Positions 44,560-56,562 are shown, numbered from the stretch's first letter. The stretch is DNA of 64,000 nucleotides from Antilocapra americana (GCA_007570785.1 ML661885.1:39707454-39771453); one strand, 5' to 3'. Notes: generated from the letters alone by a model not told the origin. A program made the numbers and translations.

Positions 44560-44705
44560 CACATACCCTTCTTGTTTTTTTCCTGTTTCTCCTTGTGCTT
44601 TTGCTGACTAAAATGCTTTCTCTTTCTCTTCATCTAAGCCCAGGCTTGTGTGGATGTAATATCCATTCTTCAGGACTCAACTCAGGTGCTGTTTTGTTCT
44701 TTTAT
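44560..44705 (+). mobile_element. L2 LINE fragment
   Basis: CTGACTAAAATGCTTTCTC, CCATTCTTCAGGACTCAACT and CAGGTGCTG match L2 3' order; short and diverged. Confidence 0.55.
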
Positions 44706-46360
44706 TGAAGATCAGCATTTTTTAAAAATGTGCTAAATGTGGGAGAGAGGAATACACAGTAAATATGAAACATGCCTACAAACTATTAAAAATAATATTA
44801 AGGAAACTAAATTTTAGAAGGGCAGAGTTCCTAAAAAGCAGTAAATAAAAATAATTTACTTGTTTTAGTTAAGTCACAGTAATAAGGAACGGGTATTGGG
44901 TAGTGTTGCCTTAGCAAGTCTTATTGATACGCCATGTATTTTGTGAAAGTCTCACTAGAAATGAATCTATGATAATGAAAGACCAAAGGGACACATGATC
45001 TCATTGAGTGTTCATTTGGCCTTGATTATAATCACAACTCAGCTGGAGGAATTTATAAAATTTGATACTCTTAAATCTGAACTACTGTCATTCTAGGATG
45101 AGACACTACTCAGAGGAGAAGCTGCCCAGAGGCTAGAGATAGATAATTTGTGTCTTGATTTTCAGAAAACGCAAGAGAGAATGTTAAAGAAAGTGCAGGA
45201 TGGGAAATGTGCTCTTAGTCTCTAGGTAAGTGTGTACATTATCTTTTTACTGTGAATGTCCTTTTCCTCGCTTGGACTAATGTCCTGTTTTGTTGCAGTC
45301 ACATCCCCTTCTCCTGAAGCTGTTAGTTCAGGTGTCCATTGCCCAACAGGTGCACACACACCTGGTCTGTGACTGAGTCCTGCGTCTGAGGCCCTGGTGC
45401 GTGCTCAGAGCCTGCTCCTTCCACTGCTGTATTTGATGCCGTGCTCCTGCTATGTGAGTTACTCGCTGTTCCTAAGTAACTCACACTACCCCTTTCTTGC
45501 CTCCACATGGTTTTCTCTGCCTTGTAATTAGGGTGTCAGCTTTCTTCTCATCTGTTTTTTGAGGCCTATCTCTTAACATCCTGATGCGCTCCAATTCTCT
45601 CCTAGCCACCCAGAGAAACATTACTGTTTCAGCATTATGTAGACTATTTTTTTAGGATTCTTAAGAAATTGGCTTATTTTTGTGTCTACTTGAATGTTAA
45701 TGACAAAGCATGCAGCTGTTTTCCAATGGAGCATTCCCTAAATTTCCAGAAGCCATTCTCATTGCTTTTGTAGATTATTTTTTTTAAAACGTCTTTGGAT
45801 TTACCAATTTTTGGTGACTTAGCCCATAAAGAGTACTTGTTACAGGCAATGCTGTACATGTAGAATACTTTATAGTTACAAAGTATTTGTCCTTTTATGA
45901 GATGCATGTAAAAATATACTTGAGATCAAGGGGCAGCTTGAGAATATGTCTTAATTTCAACAAGGCAGAGTAATTTATTGTAAACAGTATAGCAAGATTT
46001 CATACAGGTAGTAGTATGTTTGAATGGACTTTAATTGTGAACTTTTGTATCGATGGGATTAATAGATATGTGTCAACATATCAAATTCCATAAAGCCCTG
46101 TGCCGTCCATGTAAACTGTGTGTGTGCGTGCACATGTGTCTCATTCTAGGATGCCACACGGGGTGTCATTCATAACTATGTGTGTGTTACATGCACATAT
46201 ATATGCGTGTGCTCAGTTTACAGAGGACGCACAGTCTGGAGGGAAACTAAAAGAGAGCGCTTAGGCTGAAATACAGTTCAAACCAAGAAGAGGCAATTTA
46301 AGTGGGAGTTGTGTACATCTAGTTAGGATTTATAGAAATTGCATTGGCAAGTCTAAATGT
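44706..46360. other. Intergenic with one exon-like segment
   Basis: No gene recognised. The exon-like segment 45166-45225 is listed separately. Confidence 0.45.
45166..45225 (+). other. Exon-like 60-bp segment
   Basis: TTGATTTTCAG immediately precedes 45166 and CTAG|GTAAGTG immediately follows 45225, both near-consensus. One frame is open for 19 codons and ends in TAG on the last codon. No known protein is recognised; a non-coding transcript exon is possible. Confidence 0.25.
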
Positions 46361-46898
46361 GACTTGCTGGCTCTAGGCACGCGGGCTTCAGTAGTTGTGA
46401 CTTGCTGGCTCTAGACATGTGGGCTTCAGTAGTCGTGACTTGCTGGCTCTAGGCATATGGGCTTCAGTAGTCGTGACTTGCTGGCTCTCAGGCACGTGGG
46501 CTTCAGTAGTTGTGACTTGCTGGCTGTCAGGCACGTGGGCTTCAGTAGTTGTGACTTGCTGGCTGTCAGGCATGTGGACTTCAGTAGTTGTGACTTGCTG
46601 GCTCTAGGTACAGAGGCTTCAGTAGTTGTGACTTGCTGGCTCTCAGGCACGTGGCTTCAGTAGTTGTGACTTGCTGGCTGTCAGGCATGTGGACTTCAGT
46701 AGTTGTGACTTGCTGGCTCTAGGTACAGAGGCTTCAGTAGTTGTGATTTGCTGACTTTCGGGCACATGGGCTTCAGTAGTTGTGACTTGCTGGCTCTAGA
46801 CATGTGGGCTTCAGTAGTTGTGATTTGCTGACTGTCGGGCACATGGGCTTCAGCAGTTGTGACTTGCTGGCTCTGAGCATGCAGGCCTCAGCGGTTGC
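46361..46898. repeat. 38/39-bp minisatellite, 14 units
   Basis: GACTTGCTGGCT (or its TTTGCTGAC variant) starts at 46361, 46399, 46437, 46475, 46514, 46553, 46592, 46630, 46668, 46707, 46745, 46784, 46822 and 46861, so periods are 38 or 39. Each unit carries GGCTTCAGTAGTTGT. A 115-base, three-unit block (46553-46667) is repeated at 46668-46782. Repetitive frames on both strands are by-products. Confidence 0.97.
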
Positions 46899-47068
46899 AG
46901 CCCAGGGGCCTGCTGTGGCTCAAGGGCTCTAGAGCACAGGTTCAGTAGCTGTGGTGCCCGGGCTTAGCTGCTCCATAGCACGTGGAATCTGCCCAGACCA
47001 GGGATCGAACCTGTGTCTCCTGCATTGGCTGGTGAATTCTTACCCGCTGCTCCACCAGGGATGTTCCT
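46361..47068 (-). mobile_element. CHR-2/ART2-type SINE containing the minisatellite
   Basis: Downstream of the array the reversed SINE continues normally: GGCTTAGCTGCTCCATAGCA, CCCAGACCAGGGATCGAACC and CTCCACCAGGGATGTTCC. The array unit itself matches the SINE's internal GGCTTCAGTAGTTG segment, so the array expanded from within the SINE. Confidence 0.88.
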
Positions 47069-47564
47069 GTCTTACTCTTGTAAGTTAAAACATGTAGCAG
47101 TGGTTATTTTCTTGAAAAATTCCTGGAAGTAGAGTTTTCAAAGTACATACACTAGCTCTCCATCAACAACAGATACAAGGTCGTGTGTCCACAATGTTTG
47201 CCTGGGGAAGTGTGGAGGGGCCGTGTGGAAGCCCTTTGCAGCACTGGGAAGGGTTTTTAAGTAGACTGAAGTGTCTTTGTTCAGGTGTAGAGCCCTTTGA
47301 AGGGCGAGTGGTGTACTAGCGTGTGGTTTCCAGCTGTGAGAAGCCAGCTAACCAGTGATCCTGTTACATACCAAAATTTGTAGACTGGTAATTTTTAGTA
47401 TGGGTTCAATCAGGACCATCCCTCACAAGAACCCCACTTAGTTGTATTTCAGTGTGCTTTCTCCGGAGGGAAAGAAAGCCACCAAGTCAAGAGTCGTATG
47501 TGTCAGACGTGAATGTCAAATGGCATGTGTCTTGTAGCAGGAAGGAAATACTTTGGAGTCACTG
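47069..47564. other. Intergenic, nothing recognised
   Basis: No supported feature. Confidence 0.5.
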
Positions 47565-47725
47565 ATCTCAACCTAGAGGTAAACCTGGGTTAAAATCCGT
47601 CACTGTCATTTAGAATCTAAGTGTCTCTAGTAAACTCAAGTCATATCTCTGAATCTCACAGTCCGCCTCTCTAAAATGAGGATGAGTTGGGTAGTGAGCA
47701 CTGAACATGGTAGGAATTAAAACAG
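47565..47725 (+). mobile_element. MIR SINE remnant
   Basis: CCTGGGTTAAAATCCGTCAC, CTCTAAAATGAGGATGAG and a late TGGTAGGAATTAAAA segment; diverged. Confidence 0.6.
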
Positions 47726-48279
47726 AAGTGTTTCTTGTTACCTACCGGCAGCTAGCACTCCCTGGAAAGGCAGCATGCGGATGCACTGCTGAACGAGGCC
47801 GTCCAGGCTGGATGGCTGTGGGTGTTGCAGATATTTGAAGACTGTAATATTTTGAATGAATAGCAGTGGGAAAATTCCTTAGCACTTAAATGCTTTGGAA
47901 TTTTTCTTCAAAGTCATCAAATTTTTTATTAGTCTTGTTGGGGATAATTTTTAGTTCTTCATGATAAACAGGTCAACCAATACATACAGATATAAAAATA
48001 AGTACAATTCCTTATTTTTTAATTTATACTGTACAAATGGTTTGCCTTTTGTTCTGGTTTTGTTGACTGGTGGGTTGATTAGTGTGTTTTGATTTTCAGA
48101 TTCAAAATGGTACTATTGTTTTTAATGATTGTTTGCGTTGTGTATAGCTAGAAATGACCAGTGGTCAACTTACTGACAAAGATGACAAAGCCTGCTCCTA
48201 AACTAATCTGGGTCACTGTGACGTAAAACACCTTGTAAGCTCTAACTACGAAGCCCACCAACTCTATATAAAACCAGAT
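47726..48279. other. Intergenic, nothing recognised
   Basis: No supported feature. Confidence 0.5.
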
Positions 48280-48290
48280 TTGGCTTGTTC

Positions 48291-49599
48291 AGTTCAGTTG
48301 CTCAGTCATGTCCGACTCTTTGCAACCCTATGAATCACACCACACCAGGCCTCCCTGTCCATCACCAACTCCCGGAGTCCACCCAAACCCATGTCCATCA
48401 AGCCGGTGATGCCATTCAGCCATCTCATCCTCTGTCGTCCCCTTCTCCTCCTGCCCCCAATCCTTCCCAGCATCAGGGTCTTTTCCAATGAGTCAGCTCT
48501 TCGAATGAGGCGGCCAAAGTATAGGAGTTTCAGCTTCAACATTAGTCCTTCCAATGAATATTCAGGACTGATCTCCTATAGGATGGACTGGTTGGATCTC
48601 CTTGCAGTCCAAGGGACTCTCAAGAGTCTTCTCCAACACCATAGTTCAAAAGCATCAATTCTTTGGCACTCAGCCTTTTTCACTGTCCAACTCTCACATC
48701 CATACATGACTACTGGAAAAGCCATAGCCTTGACTAGACGGACCTTTGTTGGCAAAGTAATGTCTCTGCTTTTCAATATGTCATCCAGGTTGGCCATAAC
48801 TTTCCTTCCAAGGAGTAGGCGTCTTTTGATTTCATGACTGCAATCACCATATGCAGTGATTTTGGAGCCCCCAAAAATAAAGTCTGACACTTTTTCCACT
48901 GTTTCCCCATCTATTTCCTGTGAAATGATGGGACCAGATGCCATGATCTTAGTTTTCTGAATGTTGAGCCTTAAGCCAACTCTTCCACTCTCCACTTTCA
49001 CTTTCAGCAAGAGGCTTTTTAGTTCCTCTTCACTTTCTACCATAAGGGTAGTGTTATCTGCATATCTGAGGTTATTGATATTTCTCCCGGCAATCTTGAT
49101 TCCGGCTTGTGCTTCTTCCAGCCCAGCGTTTCTCATGATGTACTCTGCATATAAGTTAAATAAGCAGGGTGACAATATACAGCCTTAACGTACTCCTTTT
49201 CCTATTTGGAACCAGTCTGTTGTTCCATGTCCAGTTCTAACTGTTGCTTCCTGACCTGCATACAGGTTTCTCAAGAGACAGGTCAGGTGGTCTGGTATTC
49301 CCTCTCTTTCAGAATTTTCCACAGTTTGTTGTGATCCACACAGTCAAAGGTTTTGGCATAGTCAATAAAGCAGAAATAGATATTTTTCTGGACCTCTCTT
49401 GCTTTTTTGATAATCCAGCGAATGTTGGCAATTTGATTTCTGGTTCCTCTGCCTTTTCTAAAACCAACTTGAACATCTGGAAGTTCACGGTTCACGTATT
49501 GCTGAAGCCTGTCTTGGAGAATTTTAAGCATTACTTGCCTAGCATGTGAGATGAGTGCAATCATGCGGTAGTTTGAGCATTCTTTGGCATTGCCTTTCA
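48291..49599 (-). pseudogene. BovB LINE, 5'-truncated 1.3-kb copy with 11-bp target-site duplication
   Basis: Reading the - strand from 49599: reverse-transcriptase palm with FIDYAKTFDCVD, the RT box 'VR*GCILSPCLFNLYAEY', the YADN box, then the thumb and C-terminal region to HRVAKSRT, and the standard 3' end. TTGGCTTGTTC at 48280-48290 and 49600-49610 is a perfect duplication, so this is one insertion event. Inactivating changes seen: a stop in place of Gln at 49185-49187, a stop near 48573-48575, and YADN where the family has the catalytic YADD. The endonuclease half is absent. It could not be autonomous. Confidence 0.95.
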
Positions 49600-49610
49600 T
49601 TGGCTTGTTC

Positions 49611-50849
49611 TAAAAGGTTCTAATAAGAGAGACTTCCACTTTAACAAAATGCCACCACCTGCTTATATGAGCAAAAGTTCCAGTATGAGAGACCTGCAGC
49701 ATGATGTCGCAGCTCAGCTTTCGATGCCATTTCTGTAAGAATGTCAGCATGACCATAGAAAGTGAAATTCACTCGTATTGTTCACTTGGTTCTTGCAAGT
49801 CTTTTAAGTATAGGCCCAAGAGAATAAATCTTGTGGGCTGTTGTGACTACCATCAGATTCCCAGGAGAAGACAAATTAAAAGGAAAAATGTATTTCAGAC
49901 ACTTTTATGCATCAAGACGATGAAGTGACCTTTAAGCCCAAATACAGAGGGTTTGCGCCCTCATATTCTAAGCTAGTTCTTTGTTAAAATAATTTAAACC
50001 AAAAGAAAAAGTCCAATATCAGACATTGCCACTTAAAAGGTTGAAACTAGTTGGTGCCCAATTAACCTGTGTTAATAACTGATTTTTAGCTGTACCAACC
50101 AGTATGGCCCTGCCAGTTAACCAGTTAGGAATAACCATTGGCCTGTGATGCCCATTGCTTCAGCCATCCTGTCCCGCAGCCCCCACCAGCCTCCTCACGA
50201 TGCAGCAGTTGGAGGGCTGGCACATGACACAGACAGGGCTTGTTGGACCGTATACCAGCACCAGCCCAGGATCTGGTCTGATTAGCCCATCCCCTACTAG
50301 TCGTTACATACCCTACTTGGAGTGTTCATCCCTTTCTGTATCAAGGATACCTAAATGGCAAAGCAGTAGATAATCCAAAACCCTCTGTTGGGCAAATTTT
50401 TTATTAGTACTGAATTCAGAAATGTGATGTATGATTGAAGTGGTCAAGTGCAAAACTGCTGGGCACACCAAACCTCAGGCAAAACATCACATGCTTGCTT
50501 AACTCTTCTGTCCTGCCTTTTCTCCCCTAAACACACATTTTTCCCCCCACTGCATTCTGAGAGGACACCGCTTGTTTTGTTTGTCTTTTTATCATTAGAC
50601 CTCAGGTCACGTAGTGTCAGTATCAACAGAATACTGTCAAGGAAAGGATCGCTGTCAGTTTTGATCTTCCCAAGCTGCTGTTTTAACACTGAAATCCATT
50701 TACTTTTAAGGAAAGGTAAAATGTAACTGTTCTGTGGTTTATTGCTTCTATCACATCTTTTTCATTGGTCTACCAAAGATGCAGCCATCTATTTTTTAAA
50801 ATTTTGATCATTTGGGCGGGGAGCGGGGCAGAGATTGTTGTCATTTGGA
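49611..50849. other. Intergenic, nothing recognised
   Basis: No gene or confident repeat. Short frames at 50155-50373 and 50444-50726 have no domains. Confidence 0.45.
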
Positions 50850-51500
50850 ATGAAGCAGTATGGTGTGAGAGTTTAGAACGTGGGCTCTGAACTCCCTGTG
50901 TTTGAGTTTCAGCCTGCCCCTTTCCTGTGTGACCTTAGGTAAGTCTCTCAACCTAGCCATAAAATAAGGATGGTAATACTGTACTGAGTTAATTACCTCT
51001 TAAAGTGAGGTGGAAACATGGAGTGCCTAGAGCAGTGTGTGTGCCCTCAGTCATGTCCAACTCTGCGACCCCACAGACTGTAACCCTCCAGGCTCCTCTG
51101 TTCATGGGCTTCTTCAGGCAAGAATACTGGAGTGGGTTGCCATTTCCTGCTCCAGGGGATCTTCCTGACCCACAGACTGAATCTGTGAATCCTGCATTTG
51201 CAGGCAGATTTTTTTTTTTTTTTTACCACAGACTCACCTGGGAAGCCCGTAGAGCGGAGTATTTGATAAATGTGAGGCCAAGCACAATAAGCAACCTAGT
51301 TATCTGACCCCATGTAAACTGTTTGAATCTTTGATATCTGAATTGTTGGAGAGTATCAGGTGACTTGGGGACCTCTTGATCCTTCTGAGATTCAGTAAAA
51401 TGCAGATAATACCTACCTGCCAGTGTTGTTTTGAGGCTTAAATGGGATATCCCACATAAATGGGATAACGTGAAAGAACCTGTAGGACAGTTTACTCAAC
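50850..51500 (+). mobile_element. MIR SINE(s), split by a Bov-tA
   Basis: AACGTGGGCTCTGAACTCCC, TGTGTGACCTTAGGTAAGTC, CATAAAATAAGGATGGTAAT on the left. After the SINE, TTTGATAAATGTGAG resumes the MIR end, and a second MIR-like segment (AATACCTACCTGCCAGTG, TTTTGAGGCTTAAATGGG) follows to 51500. Confidence 0.75.
51036..51250 (-). mobile_element. Bov-tA-type SINE inside a MIR
   Basis: Complete reversed element, unusual for a T run of about 15 in its head at 51210-51224. TAGAGC occurs on both sides. Confidence 0.9.
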
Positions 51501-51639
51501 AAATAATTACTGGGTGCCTTTATGGGGTACAACATTGAAGCAAATGGTTTCGGTATCCATGGAGTTTGCACAGAGTAAGGCTAAATCTTAATTTTTCAGT
51601 CAGTGAAAGCAGAGAAATGCCACTTAGACACTTGTATAT

Positions 51640-51757
51640 ACTTGAAAGTGAAAGTGTTAGTCGCTTAGTCACATCCGACTGTTTGTGACCCAATGGACAG
51701 AGACTCCTCTGTCCCTGGGATTCTTCAGGCATGAATACTGGAGTGGGTTGCCATACA
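51640..51757 (-). mobile_element. Bov-tA-type SINE, truncated
   Basis: GTGAAAGTGTTAGTCGCTTA to ATGAATACTGGAGTGGGTTG, tail half only. Confidence 0.9.
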
Positions 51758-52699
51758 GGTTATAAAATCACATGCTTCTCCTTCCTGAGGAGAGCAGGTT
51801 CCATTCTCACAAAATTACTGAAGCTTTCTCGTCACCAGCTGCTACAAAGATTATGTTAACAGAACCAAAATGGGGGGCAAGAGTGGTGACTGAGGGACTC
51901 ACAGATGCCTGAGCAAGGGCCTGAGTTGTGCCAGTCGATCATGTCTGCAACTCCTGTGGAGACAAATGTCAAATGAAATCCAGACTGTACGGCTGGTAAT
52001 CCAGAGCCCTGGGCGGGGGGGAGGGTAAACCAAGGCTCCAGAGCACAGCTGGTATTTTTTAATCTCCTAGTTGAAGGTCATGCCTGGAAGGGGTACGGGA
52101 AGTGAACAGATGGTTTTATACATATTGTCAAATAAGAGTGTTTTTTATTCTGGGGCTTGGTTTACAGTATCAATAGTTCAGGGTTCTGAAGGGGCCCCTG
52201 GGAGACCGTTGCCAAAACAGGGTTGGAACTTTTGTAACAGGTTAGGATGAGAGCCTGTAAAGAATAAAAGGAGGGCAGGAACAGGTTATGAAAGCCTTCA
52301 GACCATGGTGCGGTTCTCACACCCATGAGGGGAGGAAGGGAAAGAATTGGGTAGAAGACTCCTCAGATTGCAGTGCAGTTCGGAGAAAGCCTCTCCCAGA
52401 CTGATGGGGTGCCCCCAGAAATTGCCCAGGAGAGGAATTGTGTGCAGGGCAGGGGTGATCCAGCATTGTACTCCTGCTGAGCTATCAGTGGGGGGTGGAA
52501 GGGGACAGCCTCGGTGTGAAGACAGTAGTGTGAGTCCGAACGGTCTGTAACTGGGACTGTCACTCAGCTAGACTCCCCCATAGCTGGTTGGTTGTCTTGA
52601 AGGAGACTTTAGCAGCACACTTGCAGGGATGCTACAGACCCTAAACTGCATGCACACCTTTTTGGGGGGAACTGTGGCAGATGAAGTTTGGTCCTTAAG
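51758..52699. other. Intergenic, nothing recognised
   Basis: No supported feature; short frames only. Confidence 0.45.
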
Positions 52700-53790
52700 A
52701 ATCCTATAGGTGAAAGGACCCACATCTAGATCATTGTTAAATTTTGATCACCTACATATCAGGCACTGGGGGTGCCACCCTGAGCGTGAGAGCGGGGCCT
52801 CTACCTTCATGCCATTTGTAGTCTGCTGGGCAGACAGGTCAGTGGGTGCTGGGAGGGTATCACAGGCGTGTGCTCCTCTCCATAGGGTCGTCACCAGGTT
52901 CCTCTCTGGAGGCAAGCAGAGGGGCCCTGAGGCAGGGAAAAACATGTTCTAGAAGTGGGAAGAGGTATATAGGCTGGAGTGAAGAGAATGCTCCAGGGAT
53001 GGAATGGGATGGCATGGGCTGGGGCGAATAAGCAGTCAGCAGGCAAGGCTTTTTGTGGGCTCTGGTGAGGCTTTGGGACTTTAATTTAAATGGAAGTGGA
53101 AGAACTGAAGATGTTCAAAGAGGGAGAAGTGACATGTTACAAGTTAACATCTTCTCAAGAGCATTCTTCCTGCTGTGTGGACAATCATTTGGAAGGTGGC
53201 TGGTGTGATCGTGGAGACAGAGTCTGTGATTGTAAACCAGACGAGTTGTTAGAGACTTGGACCTGAGTGCGGGCCCTAGAGGAGGGGACCGATATAGAAA
53301 GGTATCCCTGAGGTAGGACCGTCTGGGCCTGCTGATGGCTTCTCTGTGGATGGAAGAAAAGGAGGACTCCAAGACGACTCTCAGATTCCCGGCTTAATCA
53401 GCTGGGTAGATGGTGATGCCATGTACTGAGATGGTAGAGAATATGAAAGAAGGAACAGATTTGGGAGGAGTTTCCCAGAAAATTAACAACTCAGCTTGGG
53501 ACACGTTTGGCTGATGCACATAAGCCAAGTGGGAACGTCGCGTATATTATACTTGAAGCTTATATGTTCAGGTGGCCGTATGATTCTGGGGGAGAAGTTG
53601 GGCTGGAGACATAAATTCCAGAGTTGTCAACATGTGGAAGGTGTTTAAAGCTATAGGGTTGGATGAAGTCAACCCTATAGGTCAGGGAGAAAGGTCATAG
53701 GCCCAAGCCCTGGGGAACCCCAACACAAGAGGTTAGGTAAAAGAGTTAAAACCAGGAAGGGAGAGAAGAACCAGGGGGAGGGGGTCCAGC
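52700..53790 (+). repeat. Ancient mammalian interspersed repeat (family not named)
   Basis: CTGCTGTGTGGACAATCATT, CCATGTACTGAGATGGTAGA, GGCTGGAGACATAAATTCCA, GTTTAAAGCTATAGGGTTGG and CCCTGGGGAACCCCAACA are in the order of a long old repeat also suggested at 24985-26260. Non-coding. Confidence 0.55.
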
Positions 53791-55655
53791 AGCTCAGAGA
53801 GGAGGGTCCTTCAAGGAGGAGACACTGGCTGTCTTGTGTCTCAGAGGCCAGGGCCTGCAAAATGAATGGTGAAACCTCCTGGCAACGCCAGTGCATGCCG
53901 GCAGTCTTAACACATTCTTCACACACTTATTTTCAAGTGAGTGGTGAGGACAGAAGCAGCTGAGAGTCTTCACCCCACTTTGCCGGGATTAGATTCTCAA
54001 ACAAAAAGAACCAAAGCCGCCCCCAGCCATGGGGTGGCGGGGCGGGTCAGCAGGGGCTCCGCTGGCTCTGGGAGGTCAGGGCTGGCTGGGCTCTGAGGGA
54101 CTGGGCAGCAGGTTTCCTGTCCGCAGGGAGCCAGTGTCCAGGGATCCTAGGACGGTGGTCTGAGCGGTGCCCTCAGCTGTCCCTGACCAGCTCCAAGGTG
54201 GTGAATCTGAGGCCCTAAGAATGTTGACTAATAGTCTGGCTTCTGAGGACTGGAATAAAGGAGGAGCAAGAGGCCTCCTCCCATTTAGCAAATGTGAGCA
54301 GCAGCTGCAGGAAGGACACAGCCAGCCAGCACTGGGGCCTTGGGAACCTTACGACTGGCGCCGAAACCAGCAGCAAGGTCTGGCCCTGAGATCCAGCTAC
54401 ACCGAGGGCCTCCTGGCGGTGAGGCGGGAGCCCAGACCGTCTCCTGTCATCTCTTTTGTAAGCGTTTCCCAAATTCTTGATGGCCTTTGGCAGGGAGATA
54501 ACCTGAGAAACAAGTGTCACGCCAGAATGACGGACTCCTGGCAGGGACCAGGATTCTCCCTGTGAAGGTCAGGGAAGATGAGCTTGTCAGAGGTGCAGTA
54601 ACTTCACCAAGAAGACTTAAGCTGAAATTTGAGAAGGTGGAAAAACCACTGGGTGAAGCTATAGCCTTGGCTGTTTATTCATCAGAAATGAGGCGTGACA
54701 CAGATAGCAACCCCTTAATTTGCATGGAAAAAGTGACAAAAGAACGATTTCAAGTTAGGAGATTGTATATTAAGTAAAGGGAACTTGGGATGCTAACACC
54801 TGGAAGAAATCAGTATTTCCCAAATAACTGAAACCGAGGGCTCAGACTGGAATGTGGAAGCCCTGAGATAAAGGGAGGCAGAGGGGCGGGGAGTGTCCAG
54901 GAATGCTGAAAGTACCGAGAAAGCCAGAACCTTGCAGGAAGTGCGGTGGGGAGTATTTGGGTGGACGTGAAAGGAGAGAGGATCCGGAGTGACCTCACCG
55001 TGGGGGCTCTGTAAAACCCACACCACAGGCCAGTTCCAGCATCTCTGGACCCTGACCTCCTCCTCCTGAAGAAGGGGGCCCAAGATGTGGTAAAAATAAA
55101 ATTGTATTTCAGCTCTTGAAACCCTTACTAGAATGTTCAAAAGAGTGCGTTTGCTAGAGTTTTGAAATGTTGTTGGTTTCATCTTTGAAGAAGATGAGTG
55201 AAAGCTGAGGGTCAACTGTCTAGATAGGCTTCTCATCAAGAAGAAAAAAATGCATCATTGCCTAATTCACAGTGACATGTACTGGGACCAACAGTGTGGA
55301 AACTTCTGTTTTTTGAAAACTAAAAAAAAAGAGCAAAAACTGCCCAGCTTCTTCGGGAGAGAGCCTGGATACACAGAGACCAAGCTCCAGCGCAAGATGG
55401 CATCCAGCTCTGCGGTCTGGAAGCTTGCCTTTCACAGGGTGTCCTTCACAAAGCGTTTGGGAAACTAGAGGTAGGACTTCGTAGCCCAGAATGCAAAGGG
55501 TGCCAGAGAGATGGAGCCCTCAAGAAGGCAGTTCCGTCACACAAGCACAAGCCTGAGGAGAGGAGGAAGTGACTTAGGTGCCTCGAAGGCCCTGGGGCAG
55601 TGATGGAGCTTCCAGCAGACAGGAACCAGCTGGAAGGCCTCAGCCAGTGAGGCCG
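53791..55655. other. Intergenic, GC-moderate, no gene supported
   Basis: Two long frames, 54167-54565 (+) and 54793-55239 (-), overlap others and show no domain, signal peptide or splice context. An A run lies at 55322-55330. Confidence 0.45.
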
Positions 55656-55896
55656 CGACTTCCCTGGCCGTTCTGTGACTAAGACTCTGCACTCCCGGTG
55701 TGGGCTGGGGGTGGGAGAGGCCGAGGTTGACTCTGGTCGGGGAGCTAAATCCCGCATAACTCAGCTAAAAGACACCCCCATCCACCCACCCACCCCCACC
55801 CCGGGCATGGCACAGCGGGCATCCAAGAAGAGCTTGTGTGCTGCGGCTAAGACCCAGTGCAGCTAAGACCCGGTGCAGCTAAAGAAAGAAAGAAAA
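55656..55896 (+). mobile_element. CHR-type SINE with C-rich insertion
   Basis: GCGACTTCCCTGGCCGTTCT head, GGTCGGGGAGCTAAATCCCG, then a CCACCCACCCACCCCCACCCC expansion in part, and tail GACCCAGTGCAGCTAAGACC repeated, ending in AAAGAAAGAAAG. Confidence 0.85.
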
Positions 55897-56305
55897 TATA
55901 GCAGTCCAGCTGTCCAGAAGGTTAACTCATGGGCGACACAAGCCAGTGAGTTTGAATCTGTTTCCAGGAGAAACTGCAGAATGCTTAACTGAAGAGGCAG
56001 TTGATGAAACTTTTAAAAAGAAATCACTAAGGAATGGTAGACCATTCCTATTTGGGTCCGTTGAGGGGTGCTGGTGTTGGAGGTTATCCCTGTATCTGAC
56101 AAGGTTATTCAGAATATCCTCACTATGGGATGAAGAAATGTAGATTGAGTTAATATGCACTTCGTGTGAATTCACAGCTGTTTGAACAACCGTATCCAAA
56201 GGGGTCAGGCATCCTAAGATTCTTTGAAAGCTTTATATAGTTGTTAAACTCTTTATTATGTAAATAAATTTCAATGTGAAGAATATTATCCAGTGTGATA
56301 TACCT
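55897..56305. other. Intergenic, nothing recognised
   Basis: No supported feature. Confidence 0.5.
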
Positions 56306-56318
56306 TAAACTGAAATGC

Positions 56319-56352
56319 ATATATATATATATATATCTATATCTATATCTAT
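56319..56352. repeat. (AT)n/(CTATAT)n microsatellite
   Basis: AT repeats pass into CTATAT units at the tail end of a reversed SINE. Confidence 0.9.
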
Positions 56353-56562
56353 GCATGATTGCTAAGTTGTTTTAGTTGTATGCAACTCTTTGTAACTCCA
56401 TGGACTGTAGCCAGCCAGGCTCCTCTGTCCATGGGATTCTCCAGGCAAAGATGCTGGAGTGGGTGGCCATTCCCTTCAGGGGATCTTTCCTACCCAGGGA
56501 TCCAACCCGAGTCTCCTGCATTGCGGGCAGATTCCTTACTGTCTAAGGCACCAGGGAAGCCC
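56353..56562 (-). mobile_element. Bov-tA-type SINE
   Basis: GCATGATTGCTAAGTTGTTT to GGCACCAGGGAAGCCC, complete reversed element between two microsatellite tracts. Confidence 0.9.

Noticed and set aside
46388..46663. Repetitive protein frames such as SQQVTTTEAH repeats
   Set aside because: They arise on both strands from the 38/39-bp array and shift frame as the period changes.
46361..46898. Regularly spaced repeats resembling a CRISPR array
   Set aside because: Units are directly adjacent with no unique spacers, derive from a SINE, and the genome is mammalian. It is a minisatellite.
54167..54565. 132-codon frame, and a TGGCGCCGAAACC string reminiscent of a retroviral primer-binding site
   Set aside because: No LTR abuts it, no domain is present and no retroviral frame follows, so the string looks like chance.
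54793..55239. 148-codon frame on the - strand
   Set aside because: No recognised domain, start context or conservation evidence; within chance for this GC content.
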